Assembly (NCBI GenBank): GCA_023251435.1
Contig: JAHEYU010000053.1
Location: forward strand, 1-43,297
Origin: Bacteroidota bacterium
GTDB taxonomy: Bacteria > Bacteroidota > Bacteroidia > Bacteroidales > Prolixibacteraceae
Direction of reading: 5' to 3'
Length of the DNA: 43,297 nt
Both the position numbers and the translations under genes were made by a program. The first letter of the stretch is position 1, and every line of letters starts with the position of its first letter. Below, piece after piece: positions 12,789 to 22,092 of this stretch. The notes under the pieces are model-generated. The model did no database searches. It was not told the origin of the DNA and saw only the letters and a list, made by a program, of their open reading frames with translations.

Positions 12789-12861
12789 GGCCCCGTAGCT
12801 TAATGGATAGAGCATCTGACTACGGATCAGAAGGTTGCAGGTTCGACTCTTGCCGGGGTCA
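12789..12861 (+). tRNA. tRNA-Arg (anticodon ACG)
   Basis: A 73-base cloverleaf can be folded by hand. The acceptor stem is GGCCCCG with CGGGGTC and discriminator A. The D arm is GCTTAATGGATAGAGC. The anticodon arm is TCTGA-CTACGGA-TCAGA with anticodon ACG, the variable loop is AGGTT, and the T arm is GCAGG-TTCGACT-CTTGC. CCA is not encoded. A promoter and a terminator flank it closely, so it is a single-gene unit. Confidence 0.96.
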
Positions 12862-12872
12862 CAAAAAATTTA

Positions 12873-12907
12873 AATCCTTCAAAGTCTCTGATTTTGAAGG
12901 ATTTTTT
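12873..12907 (+). terminator. Intrinsic terminator after tRNA-Arg
   Basis: AATCCTTCAAA (12873-12883) pairs with TTTGAAGGATT (12893-12903) and is followed by T residues. It starts 12 bases after the tRNA. Confidence 0.88.
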
Positions 12908-13779
12908 GGTTCGATAAATACATAAAAATTTGTAGTTGATTTCGTAATTAATTGATATTCATCTATATTTGCGGTTCGAGTTCTCTCAGGATTCAATTTT
13001 TAACAAATCTTTCTTTCAATTTATTTTCGGTTTCCCTTTCAGCAAGTTATCGAGGAAAGTCTTTTCATTTATATCATGCTTCAAATACTTCCATCAGTCG
13101 ATCCAAACAATTGGAATCTGCCATGCTACCATCAAAAATTTCAGGAATAAGTTTCGGGGAGTGGTTATGGTCGCTAATGATCCGGACTTAAAATTGACCT
13201 GAAAAGCTTCTATTGCGTGATATTGAACAATCACGAAGCACTTAAGAAAGAACAGGATGGTTAAACGGATATCCAAGTCATTCGCAAGTTGGGCAATATG
13301 ATGGTGCAAAGGAATTACCTACAGTTAAAACAGAATGTTCAGGATATTATCCATTCATAAATGGAACGATTGCTGAATGATCCGGGGCAGGCGCATTTAA
13401 TGGTGAGGAAGGGGTATGTGAAAAAGGTAGAATTAAGAAAAAACATATCACATCAATCGACTTATTTGCTGAAGCTTTTCATCTTAAAATTATGCAAGTT
13501 AAAAATGTAAATCTGGTATTTGAACTTAATAAAAACTTAAACATTGTTCTGCATCTTATTAGGATGTCTTACTTTCATAAAAGACTCAGGTTTGATCGGA
13601 TGAAAGTGAAACGGATTAAGTGATTGATTGCGATTCTGTGGACGAGTTATTTAATCATGAGATAAGTATTCATACTTCATGAATACCCGCTGATTTACTA
13701 ATGGTGATACAAAGCTATCGGATTAAAATAGATTAAGAGAGAAAAAATAATTGATATAAAGGGCAAAAGACAAGGTAAC
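12908..13779. other. Gene-poor stretch with decayed coding remnants
   Basis: About 870 bases hold no intact gene on either strand. There is an orphan -7 box (TATATTTG, 12964-12971). Several short overlapping frames (12952-13191 and 12969-13202 on +, 13094-13309 on -) match nothing I recognise. The best protein-like reading is the broken frame at 13181-13510, listed separately. Near 13570 another short frame reads MSYFHKRLRFDRMKVKRIK and stops. No transposase signature or terminal inverted repeat is evident. It separates the housekeeping block from the PUL. Confidence 0.6.
13181..13510 (+). pseudogene. Decayed protein-coding remnant, unknown family
   Basis: Read in one frame from 13181, the sequence gives protein-like text, KIDLKSFYCVILNNHEALKK, then a stop at 13262. 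It continues with IQVIRKLGNMMVQRNYLQLK and a second stop at 13358, then MERLLNDPGQAHLMVRKGYV and onward to a stop at 13508. Upstream of 13181 this frame meets stops at once, while a neighbouring frame (ending VVMVANDPDLKLT) stays open, suggesting a frameshift there too. I cannot name the family. It could also be chance reading in non-coding DNA. Confidence 0.35.
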
Positions 13780-14796
13780 TTATTTCAGCTTCATCGACGA
13801 TTCCCTGACATTTAACCGCCCGTTCAGGATTACGGTTTGAGGTACAAAAATCCCTTTCGTTTCAATTTGTTCCAAGAGCAACTTCGCTGCAGTTCTTCCT
13901 ATTTCTTTGGTTGGCTGGGCAACACTTGTTAGAGGTGGATCAATTAGCTCAGCCAGTTTTGATTCAGTAAAACCAAGCAGCGCAACATCTTCCGGAATTT
14001 TGTATCCATGTTTTTTTAGCATCTTCATAGCTCCAATTGCAGAAGGATCATTCACTGCAAATATAGCCTCGGGCAGATTATTTTCGACAATCAGTTTTTC
14101 CATTACCCGTTCACCATCCGATATCATAAATCCAGTTTCTATGATTGAACTTTCGTCAAAGGAAATTTTATGTTTTCGGAGTGCGTCGATGAATCCATTT
14201 TTGCGGTTTTGAGATATGACTAATCCGGCAGGGCCTCCAAGATGAAAAATCTTTTTATACCCTTGATAAATTAAATGTTCAGTCGCAAAGAATGCCCATT
14301 TGTAATCATCGAACAAAACTTTGGACGTTTCCAGTTCGTTGGATACTCTATTGAAGAATACCAGCGGGAAGCCTTGTTTAATTAAGTCTTTGTAGTAATC
14401 TACATTTTTTGTTTCAAGCGACAAGGAAATTATCATCCCATCAACCATATTATTTTCCAGAGTCTTTATATTCTCCAATTCTGTAATGTGCGATTCGTTT
14501 GATTGCATGATCAGAACCTGGTATCCTTTTTTGATGAAAACTTCCTGAATGCCAATAATCACTTCAGGAAAGAAAGCATTTATAAACTCTGGAACAACCA
14601 CGCCTATCTGGTTGGAGCACTGTTTTAGCAAACTTTTAGCCATGGGGTTGGGTGAGTAGCCCATTTCTTTTGCAATTGACAGAATGTGGTCGCGCGTTTC
14701 TTTCCTGATATCATATTTATCGTTGAATGCCCTTGAAATAGTGGACACTGAACAATTCAGTTTCTTTGCCACATCTTTTATGGTAACATGTTTCAT
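13780..14796 (-). CDS. LacI-family transcriptional regulator of the PUL
   Basis: This 338-residue protein has the LacI layout. The N-terminal helix-turn-helix and hinge read TIKDVAKKLNCSVSTISRAF and GYSPNPMAKSLLKQ, residues 4-60. A periplasmic-binding-type effector domain follows, with IGVVVPEFINAFFPEVI, GFPLVFFNRV, AIFAVNDPSAIGAMKML and VALLGFTESKLAELIDPPLT. It is divergent from the symporter-led operon. The 196-base gap between them contains three AAACGTTT-centred operators typical of LacI proteins, and an almost identical array precedes the operon starting at 30413. It most likely represses or switches both operons in response to a sugar derived from the PUL substrate. The effector is unknown. 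Confidence 0.94.
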   Translation of the reverse strand: MKHVTIKDVAKKLNCSVSTISRAFNDKYDIRKETRDHILSIAKEMGYSPNPMAKSLLKQCSNQIGVVVPEFINAFFPEVIIGIQEVFIKKGYQVLIMQSNESHITELENIKTLENNMVDGMIISLSLETKNVDYYKDLIKQGFPLVFFNRVSNELETSKVLFDDYKWAFFATEHLIYQGYKKIFHLGGPAGLVISQNRKNGFIDALRKHKISFDESSIIETGFMISDGERVMEKLIVENNLPEAIFAVNDPSAIGAMKMLKKHGYKIPEDVALLGFTESKLAELIDPPLTSVAQPTKEIGRTAAKLLLEQIETKGIFVPQTVILNGRLNVRESSMKLK

Positions 14797-14859
14797 TATC
14801 AGAAATTTTGGTTGTCAGATAATTTCAATTCGGTAAAAATAAAAAATGAAATTGGTTTT

Positions 14860-14905
14860 CGGAAACGTTTCCGATAATTTAAAACGTTTCCGAAAACGTT
14901 TCCGG
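14860..14905. promoter_or_regulatory. Triple LacI-type operator array, site A
   Basis: Three AAACGTTT cores lie in the regulator/symporter gap. Operator 1 is the perfect palindrome CGGAAACGTTTCCG (14860-14873). Operator 2 has its core at 14882-14889. Operator 3, CGAAAACGTTTCCG (14891-14904), has one mismatch. Their centres are 19 and 12 bp apart. The array can control both divergent genes. Assignment to the adjacent regulator is inference from position. Confidence 0.9.
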
Positions 14906-14992
14906 AGAATTACTAATCAGATTACATGATTTTTTTCACTTTCCTCACTAAAATTACATCATCAAATCTTAAACTTAACTTCTTGACTGCGC

Positions 14993-16660
14993 ATGACAAT
15001 AACTGATTATATAGTAATTGTACTTTTTTCGCTCCTGATTTTATTCATTGGGCTTTCCTTTTCAAAGACTTCGGGCAAGGATATGAAATCCTTTTTTGCT
15101 GCCGGTGGAGCAGTTCCATGGTGGATCAATAGCTTGTCTTTGTTTATGGGATTCGTTTCAGCCGGAACGTTTGTGGTGTGGGGCTCGATTGCTTATTCTT
15201 CCGGATGGGTTTCCATATCAATACAATGGACGATGAGTATTGCCGGATTTTTGGTCGGTTTTCTCATTGCACCCAAATGGCACAAAACAAAATCGCTCAC
15301 AGCTGCCGAATATATTTCCGACCGGCTTGGCGTTAATATTCAAAAGTCTTATTCCTATATCTACTTGTCAATCATGGTGTTTATGACCGGGGTGTATTTG
15401 TATTCGGTTTCACGAATTTTGGAGGTTTCAACCGGAATACCTCTTTATCTGTCAATAGGTCTTTTAGGTTTTATTGTTATCATATACACTACACTCGGAG
15501 GTCTTTGGGCCGTTGTGGTTACAGATGTTCTTCAATTTGTGATACTTACTGCTGCTGCCATTATTGTAGTTCCATTGTCGCTCGATAAAGTCGGAGGAAT
15601 CGAACAATTCTTTAACTCATTACCTTCCGAAGGATTTTTTAATCTTACCAATCACGACTATACCTGGAGTTTTTTACTTGGATTTGGTTTGTACAACTTC
15701 TTTTATTTAAGCGGGCAATGGGGTTTTGTTCAGCGATATACTTCAGTTTCATCACCCAAAGATGCCCGCAAAGTCGGCTGGCTTTTCGGAGTTTTATATA
15801 TAATCAGCCCAATTATCTGGATGCTTCCACCTATGATTTACCGGGCATTGAATCCGGAATTAAGCGGATTACAGGACGAAGGCGCTTACCTGATGATGTG
15901 CAAAGAAGTATTGCCTGCCGGAATGCTCGGATTAATGCTGATCAGTCTGGTATTTGCCACCAACAGTTCGGTTCAGGGTGTGCTGAATATTTCGGCTGGC
16001 GTAATTACCAACGACTTGTTTAAAACCCGGTTCCCGCAAACAACAGAAAAACGATTAATGCAAATTGCTAAAATTTCGACTTTCGCTTTTGGCCTCATCA
16101 CCATTGGCATTGCTATGCTGGTTCCATTTATGGGTGGAGCCAAAGAAGTGGTTTTAAGCGTGGCCGCATTAACTGGTGCTCCAATGTATTTACCGCTGGT
16201 TTGGTCGCTGTTTTCGAAAAAACAAACCGGAAAAACAGTTCTCGCAACAACATTAATTTCACTGGCGATAACACTTTCATTTAAATTTCTAATTCCCGCG
16301 TTGATTGATTTTAGCTTGTCAAGAGCGGGAGAAATGATTCTGGGAGTATCTGTTCCTGCAATTTTAATTTTAATTTCTGAAATCTATTTGCGATTAGCAA
16401 AAGCAGATGGATTGGAGTATGTCAGGTTTCAGCAATCCGTAGAGAAAAAGATGGTCATCGAAAATGCTTCTGATTCTGCAGAAGAATCATCAGGAGGGAA
16501 TAAACAGGGTTTGCGCATGATTGCCATTGGAATTTTAGCCACCGGATTGATTATTGGTGTGTTGGGATTGATGGCACCCAATGGAAAAATCTATGTTTTA
16601 GGAATGGCTTTTCTTTTACTTCTGATTGGATTTAGAATATTATTCAAAACACTCAAATAG
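14993..16660 (+). CDS. Sodium:solute symporter (SSS family)
   Basis: This 555-residue inner-membrane protein has about 13 predicted membrane segments. It begins ITDYIVIVLFSLLILFIGLS and contains the SSS-family signature region GGLWAVVVTDVLQFVILTAA. The conserved loop LSGQWGFVQRYTS and the motif FATNSSVQGVLNISAG follow. SSS proteins import sugars, sugar acids, amino acids or vitamins with Na+. First in operon A behind the operator array and directly before an oxidoreductase, it most likely imports a mono- or disaccharide (or sugar acid) released by the PUL enzymes. The substrate cannot be read from sequence. A hydrophilic loop at about residues 480-505, before the last two segments, is acidic and variable. 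Confidence 0.93.
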   Translation: MTITDYIVIVLFSLLILFIGLSFSKTSGKDMKSFFAAGGAVPWWINSLSLFMGFVSAGTFVVWGSIAYSSGWVSISIQWTMSIAGFLVGFLIAPKWHKTKSLTAAEYISDRLGVNIQKSYSYIYLSIMVFMTGVYLYSVSRILEVSTGIPLYLSIGLLGFIVIIYTTLGGLWAVVVTDVLQFVILTAAAIIVVPLSLDKVGGIEQFFNSLPSEGFFNLTNHDYTWSFLLGFGLYNFFYLSGQWGFVQRYTSVSSPKDARKVGWLFGVLYIISPIIWMLPPMIYRALNPELSGLQDEGAYLMMCKEVLPAGMLGLMLISLVFATNSSVQGVLNISAGVITNDLFKTRFPQTTEKRLMQIAKISTFAFGLITIGIAMLVPFMGGAKEVVLSVAALTGAPMYLPLVWSLFSKKQTGKTVLATTLISLAITLSFKFLIPALIDFSLSRAGEMILGVSVPAILILISEIYLRLAKADGLEYVRFQQSVEKKMVIENASDSAEESSGGNKQGLRMIAIGILATGLIIGVLGLMAPNGKIYVLGMAFLLLLIGFRILFKTLK

Positions 16661-16676
16661 AATAACTTATATCTTT

Positions 16677-18956
16677 ATGAGACAAGAAATTTTATCCTCT
16701 GAAAAACGGGGAAATACGCTAGTTATGCTCCAATCCGACCTGGTTGTGGTTGGAGGAGGGATGGCCGGAACCTGCGCAGCAATTACAGCTGCGCGCAGCG
16801 GAATCAAAGTAATTCTGGTTCAGGACAGGCCTGTGCTTGGTGGAAACGGATCGAGCGAAGTGCGCCTTTGGATACTTGGAGCTACTTCGCACTTGGGCAA
16901 CAACAACCGCTGGTCGCGCGAGGGTGGTGTAACCGATGAAATTCTGGTCGAAAACCTTTACCGCAACAAAGAGGGTAACGCTATTATTTTCGACACCATT
17001 TTGCTTGAAAAAGTAAAAGAGGAGCCGAATATTACCTTGTTGCTCAATACGATGGTTTTTGATCTGGAGAAAAAGGATGAGGTGAATATCTCATCGGTTA
17101 AAGCTTTTTGCAGCCAGAATTCAACCGAATACCTTTTAAGTGCCCCTTTATTTTGCGATGCTTCAGGAGATGGAATTGTTGGATTTAAAGCCGGTGCATC
17201 GTTCCGGATGGGCGCTGAAATCAAATCTGAATTTGGTGAAGGATTTACTCCAACTGCCGAATACGGAGAACTTTTGGGACACACCATGTATTTCTACAGC
17301 AAGGATACAGGCAAACCGGTAAAATACGTTGCGCCTTCTTATGCGTTAAAGGATATTACCAAAATACCGAAATTCAAAAGTATTAAAACCGGCCAGATGG
17401 GTTGTAATTTCTGGTGGTTCGAGTTTGGCGGAAGAGGAGATACCATTCACGACACCGAAGAGATAAAATGGGAACTCTGGAGTGTGATATACGGAGTATG
17501 GGATTACATTAAAAACTCCGGAAAATTTCCTGAATCCGAAAATATGACGCTCGAATGGGTGGGTACAATTCCGGGCAAGCGCGAAAGCCGTCGTTTCGAA
17601 GGCCCTTATATGCTCAAACAGCAGGACATTGTTGAGCAAAAACATTTTTACGATGCTGTTTCATTTGGTGGTTGGGCCATCGACCTGCATCCTGCTGACG
17701 GTGTTTTCTCCGAACTTCCAAGCTGCAATCAATATCATTCGAAAGGAATTTACGAAATTCCATACCGTTGTTTCATCAGCAAAGACATTAAAAACCTGTT
17801 TATTGCCGGACGTCTTATCAGCGCTTCGCATGTTGCTTTTGGTTCGACTAGGGTGATGGCAACTGCGGGTCATGGCGGGCAGGTGGTTGGTATGGCCGCT
17901 GCTTTGTGTACTCAAATGGGAATTAATCCGTCAGACTTTGTTTATCCTGAAAAAATCAAAATCCTTCAGGATAAACTGAATGTTGCAGGCCAAAGTATCC
18001 CGGGACTGCCGATTGATCAAAGTAAAAATCTGGCCGCTTCCGCAAATATTGAAGTTTCAAGCGAGTTGATATTCGATCAACTTCCGTTCGATGGCGAATG
18101 GTTTGATCTGAAAACCGCTGCAGGTCAGCTTTTGCCACTGAAAAAGTATGTTCAGTACAGCTTTGAAGTTTCGGTTGATGCCGGTTCAGCCTCTTTCCTG
18201 GAAGCCGAATTGCAGGTCAGTTCTAAAGTATTCAATTACACGCCGGATGTTTTGCTTGAAAAACTGAGCATTGAACTGGTACCGGGGGTTCAAATAGTAA
18301 AGATCCCTTTTACAGCTGTGTTGAAAGAAGATCAGTATGCTTTTTTGATTTTCAGGCAGAATCCGGATGTAAAAATCCGTTGCAGTGAAAAACGTATTTC
18401 AGGAATTGTTTCTGTTTTTAATAAAACCAATCCGGCAGTAAACAACTTCGGCAAACAAACTCCTCCTGAAAATAGCGGTTTCGATTCGTTCGAATTCTGG
18501 TGCCCAGATCGCCGCCCGAATGGTCAAAATCTGGCCATGACGATTTCGCCCGCTTTGACTTGCTATTCTGCAGAAAATATAACAAACGGTTTTATCCGTC
18601 CATACCTCGGTACCAATGCCTGGGCAGCCGATTGGCAAAACCAAAATCCTTCCTTAACGATAAAATGGGATGAGCCGAAAAAAATAAATTCGATAACGCT
18701 ATTCCTGGATACCGATTTTGATCATCCTATGGAATCGTCGCAAATGGGGCATCCTGAAGATGTGATTCCTTTCTGCATTCAAAAATACAGGATTTTAAAC
18801 GAAGCGGGTCAGGTGCTCTTTGAAAAATCAGACAACCATCAGACCATTAACCGCTGGGTACCTGAAAATGGCTTGAATGCCAAACTCTTAAAGTTCGAAT
18901 TTGAACATCCGAATGCGAACGTACCTGCTGCAATATTTGAAATCTATATTGATTAA
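16677..18956 (+). CDS. FAD-dependent oxidoreductase with C-terminal F5/8C-like domain
   Basis: The protein (759 residues from the ATG at 16677) has an FAD-binding Rossmann start, SDLVVVGGGMAGTCAAITAA, near residues 18-38. LGGNGSSEVRLWILGA and a second cofactor segment, NLFIAGRLISASHVAFGSTR, are typical of the FAD_oxidored (PF12831) group. No signal peptide is present, so it should act in the cytoplasm. From about residue 620 the tail (ENITNGFIRPYLGTNAW, then SLTIKWDEPKKINSITLFLD) resembles an F5/8C beta-sandwich. It starts 16 bases after the symporter stop; a start at 16626 inside the symporter gene is possible but less likely. Some relatives are annotated as xanthan lyases, for which I see no support. 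It probably oxidises an imported sugar; the substrate is unknown. Confidence 0.88.
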   Translation: MRQEILSSEKRGNTLVMLQSDLVVVGGGMAGTCAAITAARSGIKVILVQDRPVLGGNGSSEVRLWILGATSHLGNNNRWSREGGVTDEILVENLYRNKEGNAIIFDTILLEKVKEEPNITLLLNTMVFDLEKKDEVNISSVKAFCSQNSTEYLLSAPLFCDASGDGIVGFKAGASFRMGAEIKSEFGEGFTPTAEYGELLGHTMYFYSKDTGKPVKYVAPSYALKDITKIPKFKSIKTGQMGCNFWWFEFGGRGDTIHDTEEIKWELWSVIYGVWDYIKNSGKFPESENMTLEWVGTIPGKRESRRFEGPYMLKQQDIVEQKHFYDAVSFGGWAIDLHPADGVFSELPSCNQYHSKGIYEIPYRCFISKDIKNLFIAGRLISASHVAFGSTRVMATAGHGGQVVGMAAALCTQMGINPSDFVYPEKIKILQDKLNVAGQSIPGLPIDQSKNLAASANIEVSSELIFDQLPFDGEWFDLKTAAGQLLPLKKYVQYSFEVSVDAGSASFLEAELQVSSKVFNYTPDVLLEKLSIELVPGVQIVKIPFTAVLKEDQYAFLIFRQNPDVKIRCSEKRISGIVSVFNKTNPAVNNFGKQTPPENSGFDSFEFWCPDRRPNGQNLAMTISPALTCYSAENITNGFIRPYLGTNAWAADWQNQNPSLTIKWDEPKKINSITLFLDTDFDHPMESSQMGHPEDVIPFCIQKYRILNEAGQVLFEKSDNHQTINRWVPENGLNAKLLKFEFEHPNANVPAAIFEIYID

Positions 18957-18983
18957 TCGTCCTAAATTTAATTTTTAAAAACT

Positions 18984-21900
18984 ATGAAAAAAGTCTTTTC
19001 GCTACTCATTTTGTTGCTCTCTTTTACGGTGCTGTTTGCACAGGAAAAGAGCGTTACCGGGAAAGTGACCGATGAAAACTCGGAGGCAATTCCAGGTGTG
19101 ACTGTGGTTGTTAAAGGTACCACCAAGGGTACTATTACTGATTTTGACGGAAATTTTAAAATCTCTGTTCCGTCTGGAAATACTGTACTTCTATTTTCTT
19201 TTGTAGGTTTCGAAAGTCAGGAATTAGATGTGAGCACTACAAGTACAGTGAACCTTCAACTGAAACAATCGACGATTGGTTTGGATGAAGTTGTTGCTGT
19301 AGGTTATGGTACGCAGAAGAAAGTGAACCTGACTGGTTCAATTGAATCATTGAAAGGTGACGACCTGGCAAAAAGAAATACCATTCAGACTTCGCAAGCT
19401 TTGCAGGGTATGGCCGCAGGTGTAACCGTAACATCAAATAGCGGTAAGCCGGGCAAAGAAGGAACCTCCATCCGTATCCGTGGTATTGGCACATTGAATG
19501 ACAATAACCCTTTGGTGTTGATTGATGGAGTGTCTTCTTCAATTGATGCAATTGATCCGAACGATATCGAAAGCATGTCAATCCTGAAGGACGCTGCTTC
19601 GGCTTCCATTTACGGTTCGCGTGCAGCAAACGGTGTCATTCTGATTACCACCAAACGTGGAAAAACGGATAAAGTAAGTGTGACATATAAAGGGTCAGTG
19701 GGATTTACCACGCCACTCGAAATTCCGAAAAATGCCAGTGCATGGGATTATATGGCCTTGTATGATGAAGCCAACGGTAACGACTTACGCAATGATCTTG
19801 GCGTTCCGGGGGGAACCATTTATGGCGCCGATAAAATTAATGCATCAAAAACAGCAACCGATCGCGATGCCTATCCAAATTCGGACATGATGGGAGAGGC
19901 TTACCAGAAAAGGGCTGCGGAGACACAACATTATCTGGGTTTCTCATTGGGAACCGATAAACTAAGATCAAATACTTCAATTAACTATTCTTTGCAGGAT
20001 TCCCATTTCCCAAACTCTGATTACAAACGTTACGGTATCCGTTCAAACAACAGTTATACGATGAACAAATACATTGATTTTGGTTTCGATTTATCTGTTC
20101 GGAATACACTTTCAAAAGATGCAGCCGGGAGTACTTTAATTGAAGGACTCATGAGACAACCAGCCATTTATCAGTCTCGCTACTCAAATGGTATTTGGGG
20201 TTCGAGTTATGCCGGTACACCTCATGCCATGCAATATATTTATGACGGATTGGTGATGCGATACGAAGACTGGCAGGAAACAATTGCCAAAATCAGTGCT
20301 ACAATCAAACCGTTTACAGGTTTGAAAATTGACTTTTCTTATGCACCAAAATTTTCTTCAGCAAGTTATAAGGATCTTCAGAAAACAACTTATATCTATG
20401 ATTATAAGACAGGTTTGCCAGTACTGGGGCCGGTTGGTGCCTATCAAAGCTTTGCTTACATGGGTGAGACCAGAGAAAAAAACCGGGAGGATGATATTAA
20501 CATCCTGGGCACTTACAATAAATCGTTAGGAAAACATGATATCGATGTTTTGGGTGGTTTCCAATACTTGACCAACAACTTTAATAACTTGTATGCATAT
20601 AGGCAAGGGAACAATTTCCAGCAATTTGAAGAGATTAATTCGTATGATCCAACCGGAATGACCAATAGCGGATATTCGAACGAATGGGCTTTGATGTCTT
20701 ACTTTGGCCGGTTGAATTATGCCTATGACGGTAAATATCTGTTGGAAGCCAATGTTCGTTACGATGGTTCTTCTCGTTTTGCCAACGGTTACAAATGGGG
20801 CGTTTTTCCATCTTTTTCCGGAGCATGGCGTTTCTCTGCTGAAAGTTTCATGCAATCGTTTAACTGGTTAAGCAATGGTAAATTACGTGCCTCCTGGGGC
20901 GAGTTGGGTAATCAATCCGGTTTGGGCAGCAATTATCCTTTTGCTTTGACAGTTGCAACCAACCAGTACAATGTTTTTGGTGGCGTACTTAATCCCGGTT
21001 ATGCCCCGGTTAATTATGCTTTGACCGATATTACCTGGGAGTCAACCCGAATGATCGATTTTGGGATTGATTTATCTTTCTTTAAAGGAAAACTGGATGC
21101 AACTTTCGACTGGTACAAGAAAGATACCCGTGATATTCTGCTGAATATTGCTATTCCCGGTGTGATGGGCTATGCCAACTCACCCAAGCAAAATGCTGGT
21201 GCTGTAGAAAATAAAGGATGGGATTTATCTGTCTCACACAATAATACTGTCGGAGGTTTCTATTATAAAGTAACTGGTATATTATCGGATGTTCAAAACC
21301 AGATTACGAATTTAGGTGGTTTGGCTCCGCAGGTAAGTGGAGTTCATGTGAAACAGGTAGGTTCTCCAATTGATGCTTTATATGGCTATGTGGATGGTGG
21401 TTTGTTTAGTTCATTTGCCGAGGCACGGGCCTCAACGGTTGCTCAATTCGGTAAATTGCAGGGAGGTGATATTCGCTATATCGACCAGTTAACTGTTGAT
21501 TCCGACGGGGACGGGATATTTGATGCAGGCGATAATAAAATCACAAGTACTGACCGCGTTGTTTTCGGAAATCCAATTCCACGTTATACATATTCTTTGG
21601 ATCTTTACAGTTCGTACAAAGGTTTTGACCTTGCATTGTTTGTACAGGGTGTTGGTAAACGTGATGGTTATGTTTCAGGCTGGCTGGCTTATCCATTTGC
21701 CAATGCATCTACTGTTCTGGCACAACATCTCGATCGCTGGAACGAAGCAAACCCAAATCCGGATGCAGCCTATCCTCGTTTGTCTATTAACCAGCATTCC
21801 AACAATACGCAGGCATCTACTTTCTGGCAGGTCAGCGCTGCTTACATGCGTTTGAAAAATGTTCAACTCGGATATACTTTGCCAAGTCAATTGTTCAAAA

Positions 21901-22058
21901 ATAAGTCAGTTTCCAGTGTCCGTTTTTATGCCAACGGAACGAATCTGTTTACAGCAAGTAAAATGCCGCTTGGTATGGATCCTGAATCGCCTGAAACTGT
22001 TCAAAACAGTTATCCACTGATTTCAACTTACACTTTTGGTGTGGAAGTTAAATTTTAA
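18984..22058 (+). CDS. SusC/RagA-family TonB-linked outer-membrane transporter (first copy)
   Basis: This 1,024-residue outer-membrane barrel imports glycan fragments using TonB energy together with the SusD that follows. A signal peptide (MKKVFSLLILLLSFTVLFAQ) precedes a carboxypeptidase-regulatory-like beta-sandwich (VTGKVTDENSEAIPGVTVVV, through about residue 95). The TonB-box/plug motif DEVVAVGYGTQKK and plug signatures IRIRGIGTLNDNNPLVLIDG and ILKDAASASIYGSRAANGV follow. The barrel ends in FGVEVKF with a terminal aromatic residue. A calcium-site-like loop, DSDGDGIFDAGDN, lies near residue 839. It follows the oxidoreductase by 27 bases and precedes SusD by 34, in operon A. Confidence 0.96.
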   Translation: MKKVFSLLILLLSFTVLFAQEKSVTGKVTDENSEAIPGVTVVVKGTTKGTITDFDGNFKISVPSGNTVLLFSFVGFESQELDVSTTSTVNLQLKQSTIGLDEVVAVGYGTQKKVNLTGSIESLKGDDLAKRNTIQTSQALQGMAAGVTVTSNSGKPGKEGTSIRIRGIGTLNDNNPLVLIDGVSSSIDAIDPNDIESMSILKDAASASIYGSRAANGVILITTKRGKTDKVSVTYKGSVGFTTPLEIPKNASAWDYMALYDEANGNDLRNDLGVPGGTIYGADKINASKTATDRDAYPNSDMMGEAYQKRAAETQHYLGFSLGTDKLRSNTSINYSLQDSHFPNSDYKRYGIRSNNSYTMNKYIDFGFDLSVRNTLSKDAAGSTLIEGLMRQPAIYQSRYSNGIWGSSYAGTPHAMQYIYDGLVMRYEDWQETIAKISATIKPFTGLKIDFSYAPKFSSASYKDLQKTTYIYDYKTGLPVLGPVGAYQSFAYMGETREKNREDDINILGTYNKSLGKHDIDVLGGFQYLTNNFNNLYAYRQGNNFQQFEEINSYDPTGMTNSGYSNEWALMSYFGRLNYAYDGKYLLEANVRYDGSSRFANGYKWGVFPSFSGAWRFSAESFMQSFNWLSNGKLRASWGELGNQSGLGSNYPFALTVATNQYNVFGGVLNPGYAPVNYALTDITWESTRMIDFGIDLSFFKGKLDATFDWYKKDTRDILLNIAIPGVMGYANSPKQNAGAVENKGWDLSVSHNNTVGGFYYKVTGILSDVQNQITNLGGLAPQVSGVHVKQVGSPIDALYGYVDGGLFSSFAEARASTVAQFGKLQGGDIRYIDQLTVDSDGDGIFDAGDNKITSTDRVVFGNPIPRYTYSLDLYSSYKGFDLALFVQGVGKRDGYVSGWLAYPFANASTVLAQHLDRWNEANPNPDAAYPRLSINQHSNNTQASTFWQVSAAYMRLKNVQLGYTLPSQLFKNKSVSSVRFYANGTNLFTASKMPLGMDPESPETVQNSYPLISTYTFGVEVKF

Positions 22059-22092
22059 TGAACTTTATTACAGAAAATAAATTGACTACAAA

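Noticed and set aside
12904-13780. Insertion sequence or prophage remnant at the tRNA
   Set aside because: No transposase or integrase motif, terminal inverted repeat or duplicated tRNA end could be seen.
16626-16676. Start of the FAD oxidoreductase inside the symporter gene
   Set aside because: It gives a 17-residue extension with no family resemblance; the ATG at 16677 fits normal operon spacing.
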